Shown: positions 8,110-16,086 of the stretch, piece after piece
Position numbering within the stretch: position 1 is the stretch's first letter
Layout of the letters: each line of letters starts with the position of its first letter
Assembly (NCBI GenBank): GCA_009777635.1
Contig: WRLK01000004.1
Span: 1 to 64,000 of the forward strand
Reading direction: 5' to 3'
DNA length: 64,000 nt
From: Oscillospiraceae bacterium
GTDB lineage: Bacteria; Bacillota; Clostridia; Oscillospirales; Ruminococcaceae
Translations under genes and position numbers: made by a program
The notes under the pieces: generated by a model
What the model saw: the letters and a program-made list of their open reading frames with translations, nothing else
Told to the model about the DNA's origin: nothing
Databases searched by the model: none

Positions 8110-8770
8110 TACCCAAATAAAACGGGGGGAACTAATCGAAAATAATATTGGGCTTGTACATTCCTGCGCCGGTAAGCTGAAGGGTCGCGGGATTGAATAC
8201 GACGACCTTTTCCAAGCTGGATGCATGGGGCTTGTCAAGGCTGCCGACGCCTTCGACCACGACCGCGGCGTGCGGTTTTCGACGTATGCCGTGCCTGTGA
8301 TTCTTGGCGAGATGCGCAGGCTGTTCCGCGACGGCGGCACCGTAAAGGTCAGCCGCACGCTCAAGGAGCTCTCCATCAAAATAAACCGTGAACGGGAACG
8401 CTTTACATTGACAAATGGCCGCGAGCCCGCCATAAGTGAGCTTGCAAAGCTGCTTTCCGTCAGCGAGTCGCAAATTGTCGAAGCTGTGACGGCGGCGGCC
8501 CCCCCGCTTTCACTGACCGAGAGCAGCGAAGACGGCGGCGGCCAGATAGATTTGCCGGTCGGCTCCCCGGAGGATATGCTCTCAAACCTTCTTTCCTTAA
8601 AGCAGGTACTCGGCCAGCTTGAGCCCGACGACCGCAGGCTGGTGTATTTCAGGTATTTTGACAATATGACGCAAACCCAGACGGCGCAGCGCTTAGGCAT
8701 GACGCAAGTGCAGGTTTCCCGGCGCGAAAAAAAGATACTGTTAGGCTTGCGGGCGTTGCTGACAAAGTAA
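8102..8770 (+). CDS. sigF: RNA polymerase sigma-F factor, forespore-specific
   Basis: The 222-residue protein has region 2 (EYDDLFQAGCMGLVKAADAFD followed by FSTYAVPVILGEMRR, roughly 32-75), region 3 (ISELAKLLSVSESQI, about 115-130) and the region 4 HTH (TQTQTAQRLGMTQVQVSRREK, about 187-210). Length and order after spoIIAA-AB identify it as sigma-F rather than sigma-G or sigma-B. The ATG follows GAGGGAG, overlapping the end of spoIIAB. No spoVA genes follow, unlike in many Clostridia, and no clear hairpin is seen in the 135 nt downstream. Confidence 0.97.
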   Translation: MNSTQIKRGELIENNIGLVHSCAGKLKGRGIEYDDLFQAGCMGLVKAADAFDHDRGVRFSTYAVPVILGEMRRLFRDGGTVKVSRTLKELSIKINRERERFTLTNGREPAISELAKLLSVSESQIVEAVTAAAPPLSLTESSEDGGGQIDLPVGSPEDMLSNLLSLKQVLGQLEPDDRRLVYFRYFDNMTQTQTAQRLGMTQVQVSRREKKILLGLRALLTK

Positions 8771-8905
8771 ACATCTTTACACCTTATGCATCAGCCGATG
8801 AGCCCAATTTAGTCAAAGTTTGTTTAAATTTTATTGTTATGAGCATATTTCGTCCATGTCGAGAATATCTTCTTATAGCTATATTTCGATATGAGGTGAC
8901 GGAAT

Positions 8906-9682
8906 ATGTTCATGGTTTCAATAAAAATTACACGTAAAAAGGTTTTCCTATGTGCTTTGGCGCTTGTGCTTGTCATTGCGGGAGGCTTTATCTGGTCGAG
9001 GACGCCGGATAACACAGACGTTATGCCGGTATCCGAGCAGAGGGCACAAAAGGTGGACACGAAAAAGGCGGCGGCAAAAACAAACGAGCAACGCCTTGCT
9101 TTCATCGAGTCGTTCGGCTGGGAGGTCGAGCCGGAGCCGATTGAGGTAATGGAGGTAATCATCCCGAAAGAGTTCGACAACGTATACCAAGAGTATAATT
9201 CGATGCAAAAATTACAAGGATGTGACCTTGAGCGCTTTGCCGGCAAACGCAGTAAACGCTTTTCCTATATCGTGAAGAACTATCCAAACCAACCGGAAGA
9301 CGTCCGCATAAATCTTATCGTGCACAAAAACAAAGTCATCGGCGGCGACGTATGTTCGCTTGCGTTAGATGGGTTTATACACGGGCTTTTCCTATATCGT
9401 GAAGAACTATCCAAACCAACCGGAAGACGTCCGCATAAATCTTATCGTGCACAAAAACAAAGTCATCGGCGGCGACGTATGTTCGCTTGCGTTAGATGGG
9501 TTTATACACGGATTTACGATCCCGTAAAAACACAAATGAAAAAACGGCCCTTTTGGGGCCGTTTTTTTCATTTCCATATAAAATATATATATTTCACGCC
9601 GTTGGCGTTTAGCCTTAGAGTAAGTCCGTCCGCGGGGTTCGGGGGCGTTTGGGCCTGCATCACCGTGAACCCGTCCGTTTGA
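8906..9682 (+). CDS. DUF4830-like membrane-anchored protein, 3' end frameshifted by a tandem duplication
   Basis: The ATG has GAGGTG seven nt upstream. Residues ~11-30 form one membrane anchor, then a linker, then a compact domain (FIESFGWEVEPEP...IIPKEFDNVYQEYN...LERFAGKRSKRFSYIVKNYP...GGDVCSLALDGF) like DUF4830 proteins of Clostridia. An exact 127-bp tandem duplication (9258-9384 and 9385-9511) starts in the last third of this domain. Since 127 is not a multiple of three, the reading frame shifts at the junction and continues for about 100 unrelated residues, through the terminator and antisense into the phage fibre gene. With one copy removed the frame would end naturally as GFIHGFTIP followed by TAA. 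The core domain is nearly complete, so some function may remain. Confidence 0.7.
   Translation: MFMVSIKITRKKVFLCALALVLVIAGGFIWSRTPDNTDVMPVSEQRAQKVDTKKAAAKTNEQRLAFIESFGWEVEPEPIEVMEVIIPKEFDNVYQEYNSMQKLQGCDLERFAGKRSKRFSYIVKNYPNQPEDVRINLIVHKNKVIGGDVCSLALDGFIHGLFLYREELSKPTGRRPHKSYRAQKQSHRRRRMFACVRWVYTRIYDPVKTQMKKRPFWGRFFHFHIKYIYFTPLAFSLRVSPSAGFGGVWACITVNPSV
9258..9511 (+). repeat. exact 127-bp tandem duplication
   Basis: Copy 1 is 9258-9384 and copy 2 is 9385-9511, identical at every base I compared. Complete identity points to a very recent event or an assembly artefact. Confidence 0.95.
9539..9568. terminator. bidirectional terminator at the phage/host boundary
   Basis: The stem aaaaaacggccc / gggccg plus a T run (9539-9550 with 9556-9568) has A and T tracts on both sides. 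It ends both the DUF4830-like gene and the phage-element operon, whose last stop codon touches it. Confidence 0.85.
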
Positions 9683-10188
9683 AGCGAGATTCCCTGGCTG
9701 CATCCAATGCGGCTGATGCATCCGGAATTGGTGTTAAGCTGATTGGCAGCCCAATTTACGCGCATCATTCCGTCGTTAACCGCAAAAATCAAGCCAAACT
9801 GCGCGTGGTATCCAAGGGTAATCTTCCGGGAAGCCACACCGTTCCCGGTATATTCGCCCATCACAAGGTCGGGCCCGCCTCCGCCGCTTGACCATGCGGC
9901 CTTTTCCTGCTGCGTTACATGTATCCCGGAATTTGATTGGTGTGACGATAAATTCGTCGCCGCACCGTTCCAGCTTGCTTTTTCGCCGCCGGTCACGTGT
10001 GCCGCGGAGTCCGACGTATGCTCCGCCAAGGCCGAATCCGCGCCGCTAAGCCCGTCGATCCGCACCGACATGGCGTTCATCGCCTCGTCTATGATCTGGT
10101 TATCGTCGTTAAAATCGTCCTTTTTCGGCTTATCCGAGCCGAGCCATTTATTCAGGGCAAGGTAAAGCGTTTTATTGCTGCTGGGCAT
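9568..10188 (-). CDS. phage tail fibre / receptor-binding protein
   Basis: The 206-residue protein is the last gene of the tail module, where fibre genes lie in PBSX-like elements. The N-terminus (NKTLYLALNKWLGSDKPKKDDFN) is the typical baseplate-attachment segment of Clostridia phage fibres. A repetitive middle follows, with ALAEHTSDSAAHVTGGEKASWNGAATNLSSH-like units (HT..D..AHVT..EK..WN), common in shaft regions. The end is a small beta-rich domain. The ATG at 10188 follows AGGAGG by 7 nt; the longer frame upstream overlaps the preceding gene without a ribosome binding site. Confidence 0.8.
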   Translation of the reverse strand: MPSSNKTLYLALNKWLGSDKPKKDDFNDDNQIIDEAMNAMSVRIDGLSGADSALAEHTSDSAAHVTGGEKASWNGAATNLSSHQSNSGIHVTQQEKAAWSSGGGGPDLVMGEYTGNGVASRKITLGYHAQFGLIFAVNDGMMRVNWAANQLNTNSGCISRIGCSQGISLQTDGFTVMQAQTPPNPADGLTLRLNANGVKYIYFIWK

Positions 10189-10199
10189 GTTCATTCCTC

Positions 10200-10775
10200 C
10201 TATGCAAATAATAAGTCTGCGCCAATGTCGAATTCCTCCCATGTAAAGTCAAGTAAATCCCATTGATCCCATGTGGTTCTGTAGCCGTCAAACATATCCC
10301 ACGTCATGTATCCGATATCGAATTCCGCTTCCAGATGCGCCGGAAGCATGGCATAAAGACTGGATTTCACAGCATCGAGGTCGAAGAAATCGTCTATCAG
10401 CTCTTTTGCCGTGACAATCAGTTTTTCCCCCGCGTAATCCTCTTCGATCTCCGCTTCAAGGCCCGCCGCGCGGATTGAGCTTATCATCCCGGATAAATTA
10501 AAGTCAAACGGCGCGATGCTGCGCCTGTAAATCACAAGGGAACGCCGCGTGTCAAGGTCCAGCGCCGGACGCTCGTACAAACCCATAAGCTTTTCATGCA
10601 TGAGCAGGCTTTCGCCCGCCGACGTCTGTACGAACGCCTGCGCCAGAATCTCAAGAAGATTCTGCCTGATACGCGAAAATACCTGCTCATACACCATGAT
10701 TTCGCAGTCGATCAGGCTGTTTTTATGAAGCGCATACAGCTTTAGCGGTTCAAGCCGCCTGTAGACGGACATCAT
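10200..10775 (-). CDS. phage tail protein, DUF2313/XkdU (gpI-like) family
   Basis: The 191-residue protein lies between baseplate gpJ and the fibre, the position of XkdU or Mu gp48. The N-terminal part LEPLKLYALHKNSLIDCEIMVYEQ and the run of C-terminal aromatic-acidic repeats (TWDMFDGYRTTWDQWDLLDFTWEEFD) are typical of the Firmicutes members. It links the baseplate to fibres. It overlaps gpJ by 4 nt. Confidence 0.8.
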   Translation of the reverse strand: MMSVYRRLEPLKLYALHKNSLIDCEIMVYEQVFSRIRQNLLEILAQAFVQTSAGESLLMHEKLMGLYERPALDLDTRRSLVIYRRSIAPFDFNLSGMISSIRAAGLEAEIEEDYAGEKLIVTAKELIDDFFDLDAVKSSLYAMLPAHLEAEFDIGYMTWDMFDGYRTTWDQWDLLDFTWEEFDIGADLLFA

Positions 10776-11836
10776 CCCACCGCCATTCTGCCGACCGTGA
10801 TATTCCCGGGACGCAAAACATGGTTTTTCAGCGTAATCACATCGTTTACAGGAGAAGTAATCCGGTAGTTACTGACGCCGTCGCTTTCCATCAGCCGAGC
10901 ACCGAGCGTCGCCGCAAAAAACGGCTCCCCGACGCAAAGCCCGTTTAAGTAATCCGCTATCACGGCGCGGGAATGCTCCGCTACAAGCTCGTAGTCACAC
11001 CCGTCCTTAGGGGCAATCTGAACCGTTACCGTTAGCTCGTCTACGATGGCTTCAAGAACAAGCACGTCGACGTTGATTTCTTTTTTAACAGCTAAATCCT
11101 CGCTGATTTCGCTTATAATTTTGTTTTTCAGCGCGGGGTCCGCGCACGCCACAACGACGTCGACCGTTCCGCGCCCGCGCTGACGTGGCAGCACATTTAC
11201 CGACGACACGCCCTCGTGGCTCATCGCAAGGTCATAATAAAACGCTCGGTTCGTACCGTTCGAGATATTTTGAAACGCCATAATCAGCCTGTTTTTCAGC
11301 GCGCTGTCACTTTCTTCGTCCACACCGCCTGTAAATGTCAAATCATTTACAACGCTTGTAATCCCCGCGGCCGGGCTTACCATCATGCAGACGGCGCCCG
11401 CCGCGACATTCCCGATTTCACCGGCAGTCTGCGCCGCCGCCGGAATTTGCACGCTTGTCTCCCCTTCCAAAAGGGTAGCTGCCTCAAGCGTCTCAAAAAG
11501 CACCTGCGGCTCCGGCTTTGTGCCGCAGATAATACCCTGCGGTATCAATATATCAGACATGGCGGGCATTTGTCTTGAAAATGTCAGCATCCCTTTGGAA
11601 AAAACCGCGGGCTTACGTATAATCCCGCGTGTTTCCGCGTGCAGATCAAGATATTTCCCACCGCTTGTCTGCGGGAATATCTGCGCTTTCAGCTCATTTA
11701 TCAGCCCATAAATTGAGGCCGCCTCCGCGGACAGGACCTTTAGCCGTATTCCTATATCCGACGCGGCGTCGGCGTCAAAGCCGGAAAGCTCACGGTAACG
11801 CGCACGCATCTCTGATAATATTTCATTATATGTCAA
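10772..11836 (-). CDS. baseplate assembly protein J (gpJ/XkdT)
   Basis: The 354-residue baseplate wedge protein has the N-terminal segment MTYNEILSEMRARYRELSG, then the family region with PQTSGGKYLDLHAETRGIIRKPA. The conserved centre follows: GEIGNVAAGAV, and GGVDEESDSALKNRLI around residue 170. The C-terminal part has VDVVVACAD and the GEPFFAATLGARLME stretch. Length is normal for the family. It overlaps the gpW gene by 4 nt upstream and the XkdU gene by 4 nt downstream. Confidence 0.9.
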   Translation of the reverse strand: MTYNEILSEMRARYRELSGFDADAASDIGIRLKVLSAEAASIYGLINELKAQIFPQTSGGKYLDLHAETRGIIRKPAVFSKGMLTFSRQMPAMSDILIPQGIICGTKPEPQVLFETLEAATLLEGETSVQIPAAAQTAGEIGNVAAGAVCMMVSPAAGITSVVNDLTFTGGVDEESDSALKNRLIMAFQNISNGTNRAFYYDLAMSHEGVSSVNVLPRQRGRGTVDVVVACADPALKNKIISEISEDLAVKKEINVDVLVLEAIVDELTVTVQIAPKDGCDYELVAEHSRAVIADYLNGLCVGEPFFAATLGARLMESDGVSNYRITSPVNDVITLKNHVLRPGNITVGRMAVG

Positions 11837-12183
11837 GTTACATCCACCTCCAGTTGGTATTGATTTTCAAAAATCTCAAGGCTTACGTTAAGCTGGAGCA
11901 CGTCTGCGCCCCGCCAAGTGATTTTAACGCCCGTCACTATGATCTCAGGCATGCCCAAAAGCGCCTCCTGTACATAGCTCATGGCGGCGCGCTCAAGGTT
12001 TCCGCCCTTTATGTCGCGCAGCTTGTAAAGCTCGCTGCCGAGCGCCGGGTCATGTTCGAAGCTGCCCTTTTTAATGGTCAGCCTCAAAAGCGCCCGCTGA
12101 ATCAATTCGCGCTCACCGAAAATTTTGACGGGAATCCCGCGGTTATCTGTAAAGTGGTCTCCGTTTACAAGAAGCGTATCCAT
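11833..12183 (-). CDS. baseplate wedge protein, GPW/gp25 (XkdS) family
   Basis: The 116-residue protein contains the gp25-like core: GERELIQRALLRLTIKKGSFEHDPALGSEL at about 23-52 and AAMSYVQEALL. This lysozyme-like domain caps the sheath and starts its polymerisation. Its position between gpV and gpJ fits P2, Mu and PBSX. Confidence 0.85.
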   Translation of the reverse strand: MDTLLVNGDHFTDNRGIPVKIFGERELIQRALLRLTIKKGSFEHDPALGSELYKLRDIKGGNLERAAMSYVQEALLGMPEIIVTGVKITWRGADVLQLNVSLEIFENQYQLEVDVT

Positions 12184-12548
12184 TATGCTTCACCCCCGCC
12201 CGCTTCGATAATTTTACCGTTTTTTGTGATGATTAAGCCGTTTAATTGGATTTCTCCATTGTTTTTGAAGACCGCCTCGGCTCCGCCGGACGATGTGATC
12301 TTAATTTCACCGGGTCCGATTCCGTCCGGAATGGACAGGCATCCGACGCATGTTTGCGCCCCGTCGACCTCCAACATCAGCAGGCGGTCCCCCTCGCTTG
12401 GCCGGTACACGACTCCGCGCGGCGCGAAGATGGCGGTACCGCGCGATTCCGATTGCGTAACCGCTCCAAATCCCGTGTTATCCGAGAAGCTTACCTGCGC
12501 AATTGACGCGCCGCTTCGCGCGGGGTGGAAATCTCTTATCAGTCTCAA
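12183..12548 (-). CDS. baseplate spike protein, gpV-like
   Basis: The 121-residue protein has an OB-fold-like start (SGASIAQVSFSDNTGFGAVTQ...YRPSEGDRLLMLEVDG) and a repetitive beta-rich end (GEIKITSSGGAEAVFKNNGEIQLNGLIITKNG) that would form the trimeric spike helix. This is a short membrane-piercing spike. It shares its last base with the first base of the gpW gene. A metal-binding HxH tip is not visible. Confidence 0.75.
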   Translation of the reverse strand: MRLIRDFHPARSGASIAQVSFSDNTGFGAVTQSESRGTAIFAPRGVVYRPSEGDRLLMLEVDGAQTCVGCLSIPDGIGPGEIKITSSGGAEAVFKNNGEIQLNGLIITKNGKIIEAGGGEA

Positions 12549-12560
12549 ATGAATACTCCT

Positions 12561-13514
12561 TTAGTCATAATATAAAGGGTTTACGGCCTTTATCTTCGTA
12601 ATCATCCCATGTTCATCGGCGAAAAATTCGCGTTCGCCCACCGACAGGTTGTTTAGCTGTATCTTCTCGTCGCGGATCGCGATGTCGTCGCCGAGCCCGA
12701 TATCGACAAATCCCGGTAGCGTAACAGCCACGTGTTCGTATTCCAGCATCGAGCGGCGTATGCGCTGGTTCGCGTCAAGCGCCATCCTGTCGGCATGCTC
12801 TTCCATCGGGACCATATAGCGCTTCCGCACGGCCCCGGTGTAAGATGCCGCCGAGTTCCTTACCGCAAGCGTATACTGTCCGTTTTCGTCGCGCAGTATA
12901 ACCCTTGATATGATGCTATACGGCGTCCTTGTGTGCGTTATGGAGCTGTAACTTGCGCCGTCTGCGCTGTTTGAGATGATAACGGGGCGCGTCCCGCCGC
13001 CGGGACGCCTGATTAAGACCTGTGTTCCTTTTATATGAGGCGTTATGCCGTGCGCCCGGCGGGAGAAATCAACAAACGCGTCCCATTCGGTCTGCCCCGC
13101 GCGTATGGTGAACACGGGGACGTAGACGGCCCGGTTCGGATTAAAAAGCGTAAAGCCGTAAGGTGCGATACAGCGGTTGAACAAGACGCCAAGCTGCACG
13201 TTCTGCAAAACGGACGGTAGCGCCTGATTGTCGAGCAGTAAGGCTCCGGCGCTCCTTGCATCGAGGCGGATTAGCGCGCCTTTTCCGGAGACGCTTTCCT
13301 GCTGGCTGTCGATACTGCCGCTAAACAAAAGTTTTGCGCCGTCATGAGCCTCAAGATGGCCAAAATCGCCGTGCAGTTCATTTGCGGCAATCTCAGCCGA
13401 AAGGCTGTCCGCCGGCGAATCCAGCGATGATACAATCCGAAGACTTTTGATGTTTTGAAACGTGACTGCGCTGTTTCGCACCAGTGTCCGCGCCGTAACC
13501 GTCAAGCCGCTCAT
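12561..13514 (-). CDS. tail hub protein, gpD/XkdQ family
   Basis: The 317-residue protein has the late-control-D fold signature. It opens with DSPADSLSAEIAANE and a RNSAVTFQNIKSLRIVSSLD N-terminus. The middle domain is QTEWDAFVDFSRRAHGITPHIKGTQVLIRRPG, about 145-180. The end is VTLPGFVDIGLGDDIAIRD. It forms the ring between tube and spike. It overlaps the gene upstream by 4 nt, as is usual in this operon. Confidence 0.85.
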   Translation of the reverse strand: MSGLTVTARTLVRNSAVTFQNIKSLRIVSSLDSPADSLSAEIAANELHGDFGHLEAHDGAKLLFSGSIDSQQESVSGKGALIRLDARSAGALLLDNQALPSVLQNVQLGVLFNRCIAPYGFTLFNPNRAVYVPVFTIRAGQTEWDAFVDFSRRAHGITPHIKGTQVLIRRPGGGTRPVIISNSADGASYSSITHTRTPYSIISRVILRDENGQYTLAVRNSAASYTGAVRKRYMVPMEEHADRMALDANQRIRRSMLEYEHVAVTLPGFVDIGLGDDIAIRDEKIQLNNLSVGEREFFADEHGMITKIKAVNPLYYD

Positions 13515-13918
13515 TCTCCCGCGGCCTCCACAAACCGCATTGTGTAGGGGATTATCCTGCCGTCGCCCTGCGCGTCGAACGAAAGCTCCGAAAGCCTTGC
13601 GCTAAACGGCGGAACACCCGGAAGGTACAGCATTCCCACGCCAGCACTTTTTTGCCTAAACTCCAAAAGCTCGCGCATCGCGGCGGAATAACTGTCGCCC
13701 CAAAAGCTGCCAAAGCATGTCACGATACGCGCCCTTTTGCCCATATCCTGTGTGATTTCCGTTTTGCCGGGACAAAAATGCGTAACGACGTTTTGAGCGT
13801 CGCTAACTGAAATTTTCTCGGGATTATACTTAAATATAAAATCCCGAAACTGCATGTTATCGATATTTGCCAATAAATATCCATTCCTTTCGCATAGCTT
13901 TCGGCACAAAACGCCCAT
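13511..13918 (-). CDS. tail protein resembling the Mu gpN / DNA-circularisation N-terminal family
   Basis: The protein has at most 135 residues. The segment EITQDMGKRARIVTCFGSFWGDSYSAAMRELLEF followed by LYLPGVPPFSARLSELSFD and TMRFVEAAGE resembles the N-terminal domain of phage DNA-circularisation proteins, which are tail hub adaptors. The start is uncertain: the ATG at 13918 has no clear ribosome binding site, and a TTG at 13876 or the ATG at 13855 (MQFRDFIF) are alternatives. The first ~20 residues lie inside an inverted repeat and look unlike the rest. The gene stands exactly where the tape-measure gene should have ended. Confidence 0.65.
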   Translation of the reverse strand: MGVLCRKLCERNGYLLANIDNMQFRDFIFKYNPEKISVSDAQNVVTHFCPGKTEITQDMGKRARIVTCFGSFWGDSYSAAMRELLEFRQKSAGVGMLYLPGVPPFSARLSELSFDAQGDGRIIPYTMRFVEAAGE

Positions 13919-14011
13919 GAAAAGGAATGGACGTTTCGCGCATCATTTTCGTTTGCCGTGTAAACGACGAGAAAATGGCGCATTCGAATAGCGTGATTTA
14001 TCTCGCTATTC
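13880..14011. repeat. three successive inverted repeats where the tape-measure gene is expected
   Basis: IR1 has 11-bp arms at 13880-13890 and 13921-13931. IR2 is imperfect, built on 13944-13950 and 13971-13977. IR3 has 8-bp arms at 13986-13993 and 14004-14011 and covers the stop codon of the upstream gene. The spacing is unusual, as the rest of the phage operon has almost no intergenic DNA. Confidence 0.65.
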
Positions 14012-14380
14012 CTCCTCGTTTAGAAGCTGGGAGCCGCGCCGCGCGTCAACCGCAAGCCGGTAGTACAGCGTTTCGAGCGAATCCTCTTCCGTGATATGTG
14101 TGATTTCTGTTATTTGAGGATAAGCTACATTTTCAGGCACATCAAAGCTATATGTTGTGTTATCCGATGCATCTTTCAGAGAAAAGGTCGGGCGCCACTC
14201 ATCCTTATACTCCTTATAAACCGGATGTTTCAGCGGTTCTTGTTGTTTTCCCTTTTCATAGTGTTCTGTTTGTATCATGTGACTTATCCGTTTATTTTGT
14301 GTTTGCACGGTATTCACATAATTACCTGTTAGCTTTTCAAAAACCATGCGGTTTCGTGATAAAGCTTCTTTCATATTCAT
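14006..14380 (-). CDS. phage protein of unknown function in the tail-chaperone position
   Basis: The 124-residue protein is hydrophilic with a charged end (EEDSLETLYYRLAVDARRGSQLLNEEE) and no membrane segment or motif that I recognise. It follows the 89-residue gene with an ATGA overlap, so the two are coupled. In contractile phages two overlapping small genes between tube and tape measure are assembly chaperones, which is the most likely role. It could also be the remnant of a longer gene, because its downstream neighbour, the tape measure, is absent. Confidence 0.55.
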   Translation of the reverse strand: MNMKEALSRNRMVFEKLTGNYVNTVQTQNKRISHMIQTEHYEKGKQQEPLKHPVYKEYKDEWRPTFSLKDASDNTTYSFDVPENVAYPQITEITHITEEDSLETLYYRLAVDARRGSQLLNEEE

Positions 14381-14646
14381 AGCTTAGCCTCTTTAAAGTT
14401 CAAGTTAAACCCGGCCTCTACGCCATCCGGCTCCAGCAAGTTTTCGCACATCAAGGCGATTTCAGAAACCGAATACCGCCTTAGTATCTGCTTCGGCGAA
14501 AACAAGAAGAATGAATGCGGCATGTTGTAAAACAAAAAAGTTGCGTTATATGCTACTGCAAGCGCATCTATCGGGGACATCCCCGCCCTTTGAAGGGCGG
14601 GGAGAAGCCGGATACTGCGTTTAAATATCCTGTCGCCTGTACTCAT
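14377..14646 (-). CDS. putative phage tail assembly chaperone
   Basis: The 89-residue protein is directly after the tube gene (1-nt overlap). The end (YSVSEIALMCENLLEPDGVEAGFNLNF) resembles the closing region of small XkdN-like chaperones. I see no clear slippery heptamer for the frameshift that often joins the two chaperone forms. The assignment rests mostly on position. Confidence 0.5.
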   Translation of the reverse strand: MSTGDRIFKRSIRLLPALQRAGMSPIDALAVAYNATFLFYNMPHSFFLFSPKQILRRYSVSEIALMCENLLEPDGVEAGFNLNFKEAKL

Positions 14647-15029
14647 TAAGATTCAAGCTCCATGCGCCTTGACGCAACGATGGAAACGGATTCAAGCACG
14701 ACATTGCCGAGTGAGCCGTTTTCCTCAATCTGCGCCCATTCGCAGTCGGAGTAAATGATCTTGCGGTCGGGCTTTGCGATGACAACGTTAAACTTGGAAA
14801 GCCCGTAGAAGTCTATCCCGTCGCCGATAGCGTCGGCCGATACCACAACGCGGATAAGCTCAAGGATATGCTTTTGACGCCCGCCGACAGTACCGACCGG
14901 CTCGCTGTGCCCGAAAGCCTCGACATAGCGGCTGTCGCGGCTTGTCTGCGTGCGGTAGCCCTGTGCGACGGCTATTTTTTTGCCGTTTATTTCGATATAA
15001 ATATCGTTACTGGTTGGGAACCTAAGCAA
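14646..15029 (-). CDS. phage tail tube protein
   Basis: The 127-residue protein comes after the sheath gene, where XkdM or gpFII-type tube subunits are encoded. It opens with a beta-strand pattern (SNDIYIEINGKKIAVAQGYRTQTSRDSRYVEAFG) typical of these tubes, and NVVLESVSIVASRRMELES closes it. Length fits a simple tube subunit that lines the tail channel. Confidence 0.75.
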   Translation of the reverse strand: MLRFPTSNDIYIEINGKKIAVAQGYRTQTSRDSRYVEAFGHSEPVGTVGGRQKHILELIRVVVSADAIGDGIDFYGLSKFNVVIAKPDRKIIYSDCEWAQIEENGSLGNVVLESVSIVASRRMELES

Positions 15030-15044
15030 ATGGAATCCTCCCTC

Positions 15045-16085
15045 CTAAACCTGAATATGCGCCGTCACATGTATCTGGCTGATGACATGGGCAACGGTAA
15101 AGCTCATCTCGACTATACAAACGCCGGGGTCGGTGAGGTCGGCGCGGCAGCGCGGGGGTGCAAAACTTTCGATTAAGCCCTCCTGTTGCTTCTGCGACAA
15201 CGCAACGACCACCTGCGAGCGGATGCTTTCAAGCGGCGAACCGCTCACGCGTCCGCCGCGAAGCTGAATCCTGAGCGTCTGGCGTACAAACTGCATGATG
15301 TCGTCGATGATGAGCACGGTATTGATGCCGCTGAGGCTGCGTTCGGGCACGCCGTTCGTCTTTGTGCGCGTGGTGAGCGCGCGGATGCACTCAACCTCCC
15401 CGCCGACGCTTTCAAAAACGGTCACGCCGGACTCCAGAAGCTGCTGGATTATGTTCTCCTGAAGGATTTCCGGCTCATTAAGCTGCGTGAACGCCTCGCC
15501 GTTAAAGTTATATGCCGCATCCCCCGTCGCAAGAATCCTGCCCGCCAATGCGGCGGTCGCGAACACTGCGCTTCGCCGCCCGTTCCTCCTAAGCGAAGCA
15601 TTCGGTGAAGCAATCACCATGCGCTCGCAGTTTAAGGCCTCCGCAGCCGCGGCGGCTGCTGCCGCATCCCCGATGCCGCAAAACGCGATACACTCGCGTC
15701 GCTCCTCAAAGCTTTTAAGGACGTAGCTTCTAAGCTTTGTAAGGTCCTCCTGCTCATGCGCGTCGCAGATGACGGCGCCCACATTTTCCGCGGCGGAAAG
15801 CGTCTCGAACGCGGTTTCATAGCCGTTGCCAACAGCAACAGCCAGAACGCGGCTGACTCCGCTTTCAAACAAAAGCCCGATCAAATCGCTCATGACGTAT
15901 GTTTCGTCCGCGCTGTAGGGGAAAATCTCCAGCGCCTCCGCAAGGCTTGCAAAGCTGTAAAGCCTGTCCGTTTCACCGCCCGTGGCCTTTGCGACAACAG
16001 CCGCATATCTGAGCGACATCGGCGCGGTGTAAGACGACGCCGCGTCGTACCGGGAATATACTCCCGGGCGTTGGTTTCGTATCAC
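15045..16085 (-). CDS. phage tail sheath protein
   Basis: The 346-residue contractile sheath subunit has an N-terminus RPGVYSRYDAASSYTAP, like the XkdK/PBSX sheath. The conserved C-terminal core includes SGINTVLIIDDIMQFVRQTLRIQLRGGRV and LTDPGVCIVEMSFTVAHVISQIHVTAHIQV, the strands that mesh with neighbouring subunits. Somewhat short for the family, so the outer domain is small. Its presence makes this a myovirus-type (contractile) tail. Confidence 0.9.
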   Translation of the reverse strand: MIRNQRPGVYSRYDAASSYTAPMSLRYAAVVAKATGGETDRLYSFASLAEALEIFPYSADETYVMSDLIGLLFESGVSRVLAVAVGNGYETAFETLSAAENVGAVICDAHEQEDLTKLRSYVLKSFEERRECIAFCGIGDAAAAAAAAEALNCERMVIASPNASLRRNGRRSAVFATAALAGRILATGDAAYNFNGEAFTQLNEPEILQENIIQQLLESGVTVFESVGGEVECIRALTTRTKTNGVPERSLSGINTVLIIDDIMQFVRQTLRIQLRGGRVSGSPLESIRSQVVVALSQKQQEGLIESFAPPRCRADLTDPGVCIVEMSFTVAHVISQIHVTAHIQV

Positions 16086-16086
16086 T

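Noticed and set aside
9258..9511. 127-bp direct repeats as attL/attR of the phage element
   Set aside because: Both copies are adjacent on the same side of the element, and no matching copy is seen near 22 kb.
13866..13983. Overlapping alternative frame MRHFLVVYTANEN across the inverted repeats
   Set aside because: It ends within the gpN-like gene in a different frame, has no ribosome binding site and no family resemblance.
14380..14405. Programmed frameshift (CTTTAAAG) joining the two tail-chaperone candidates
   Set aside because: The heptamer rule is not met and a -1 shift there runs directly into a stop codon.
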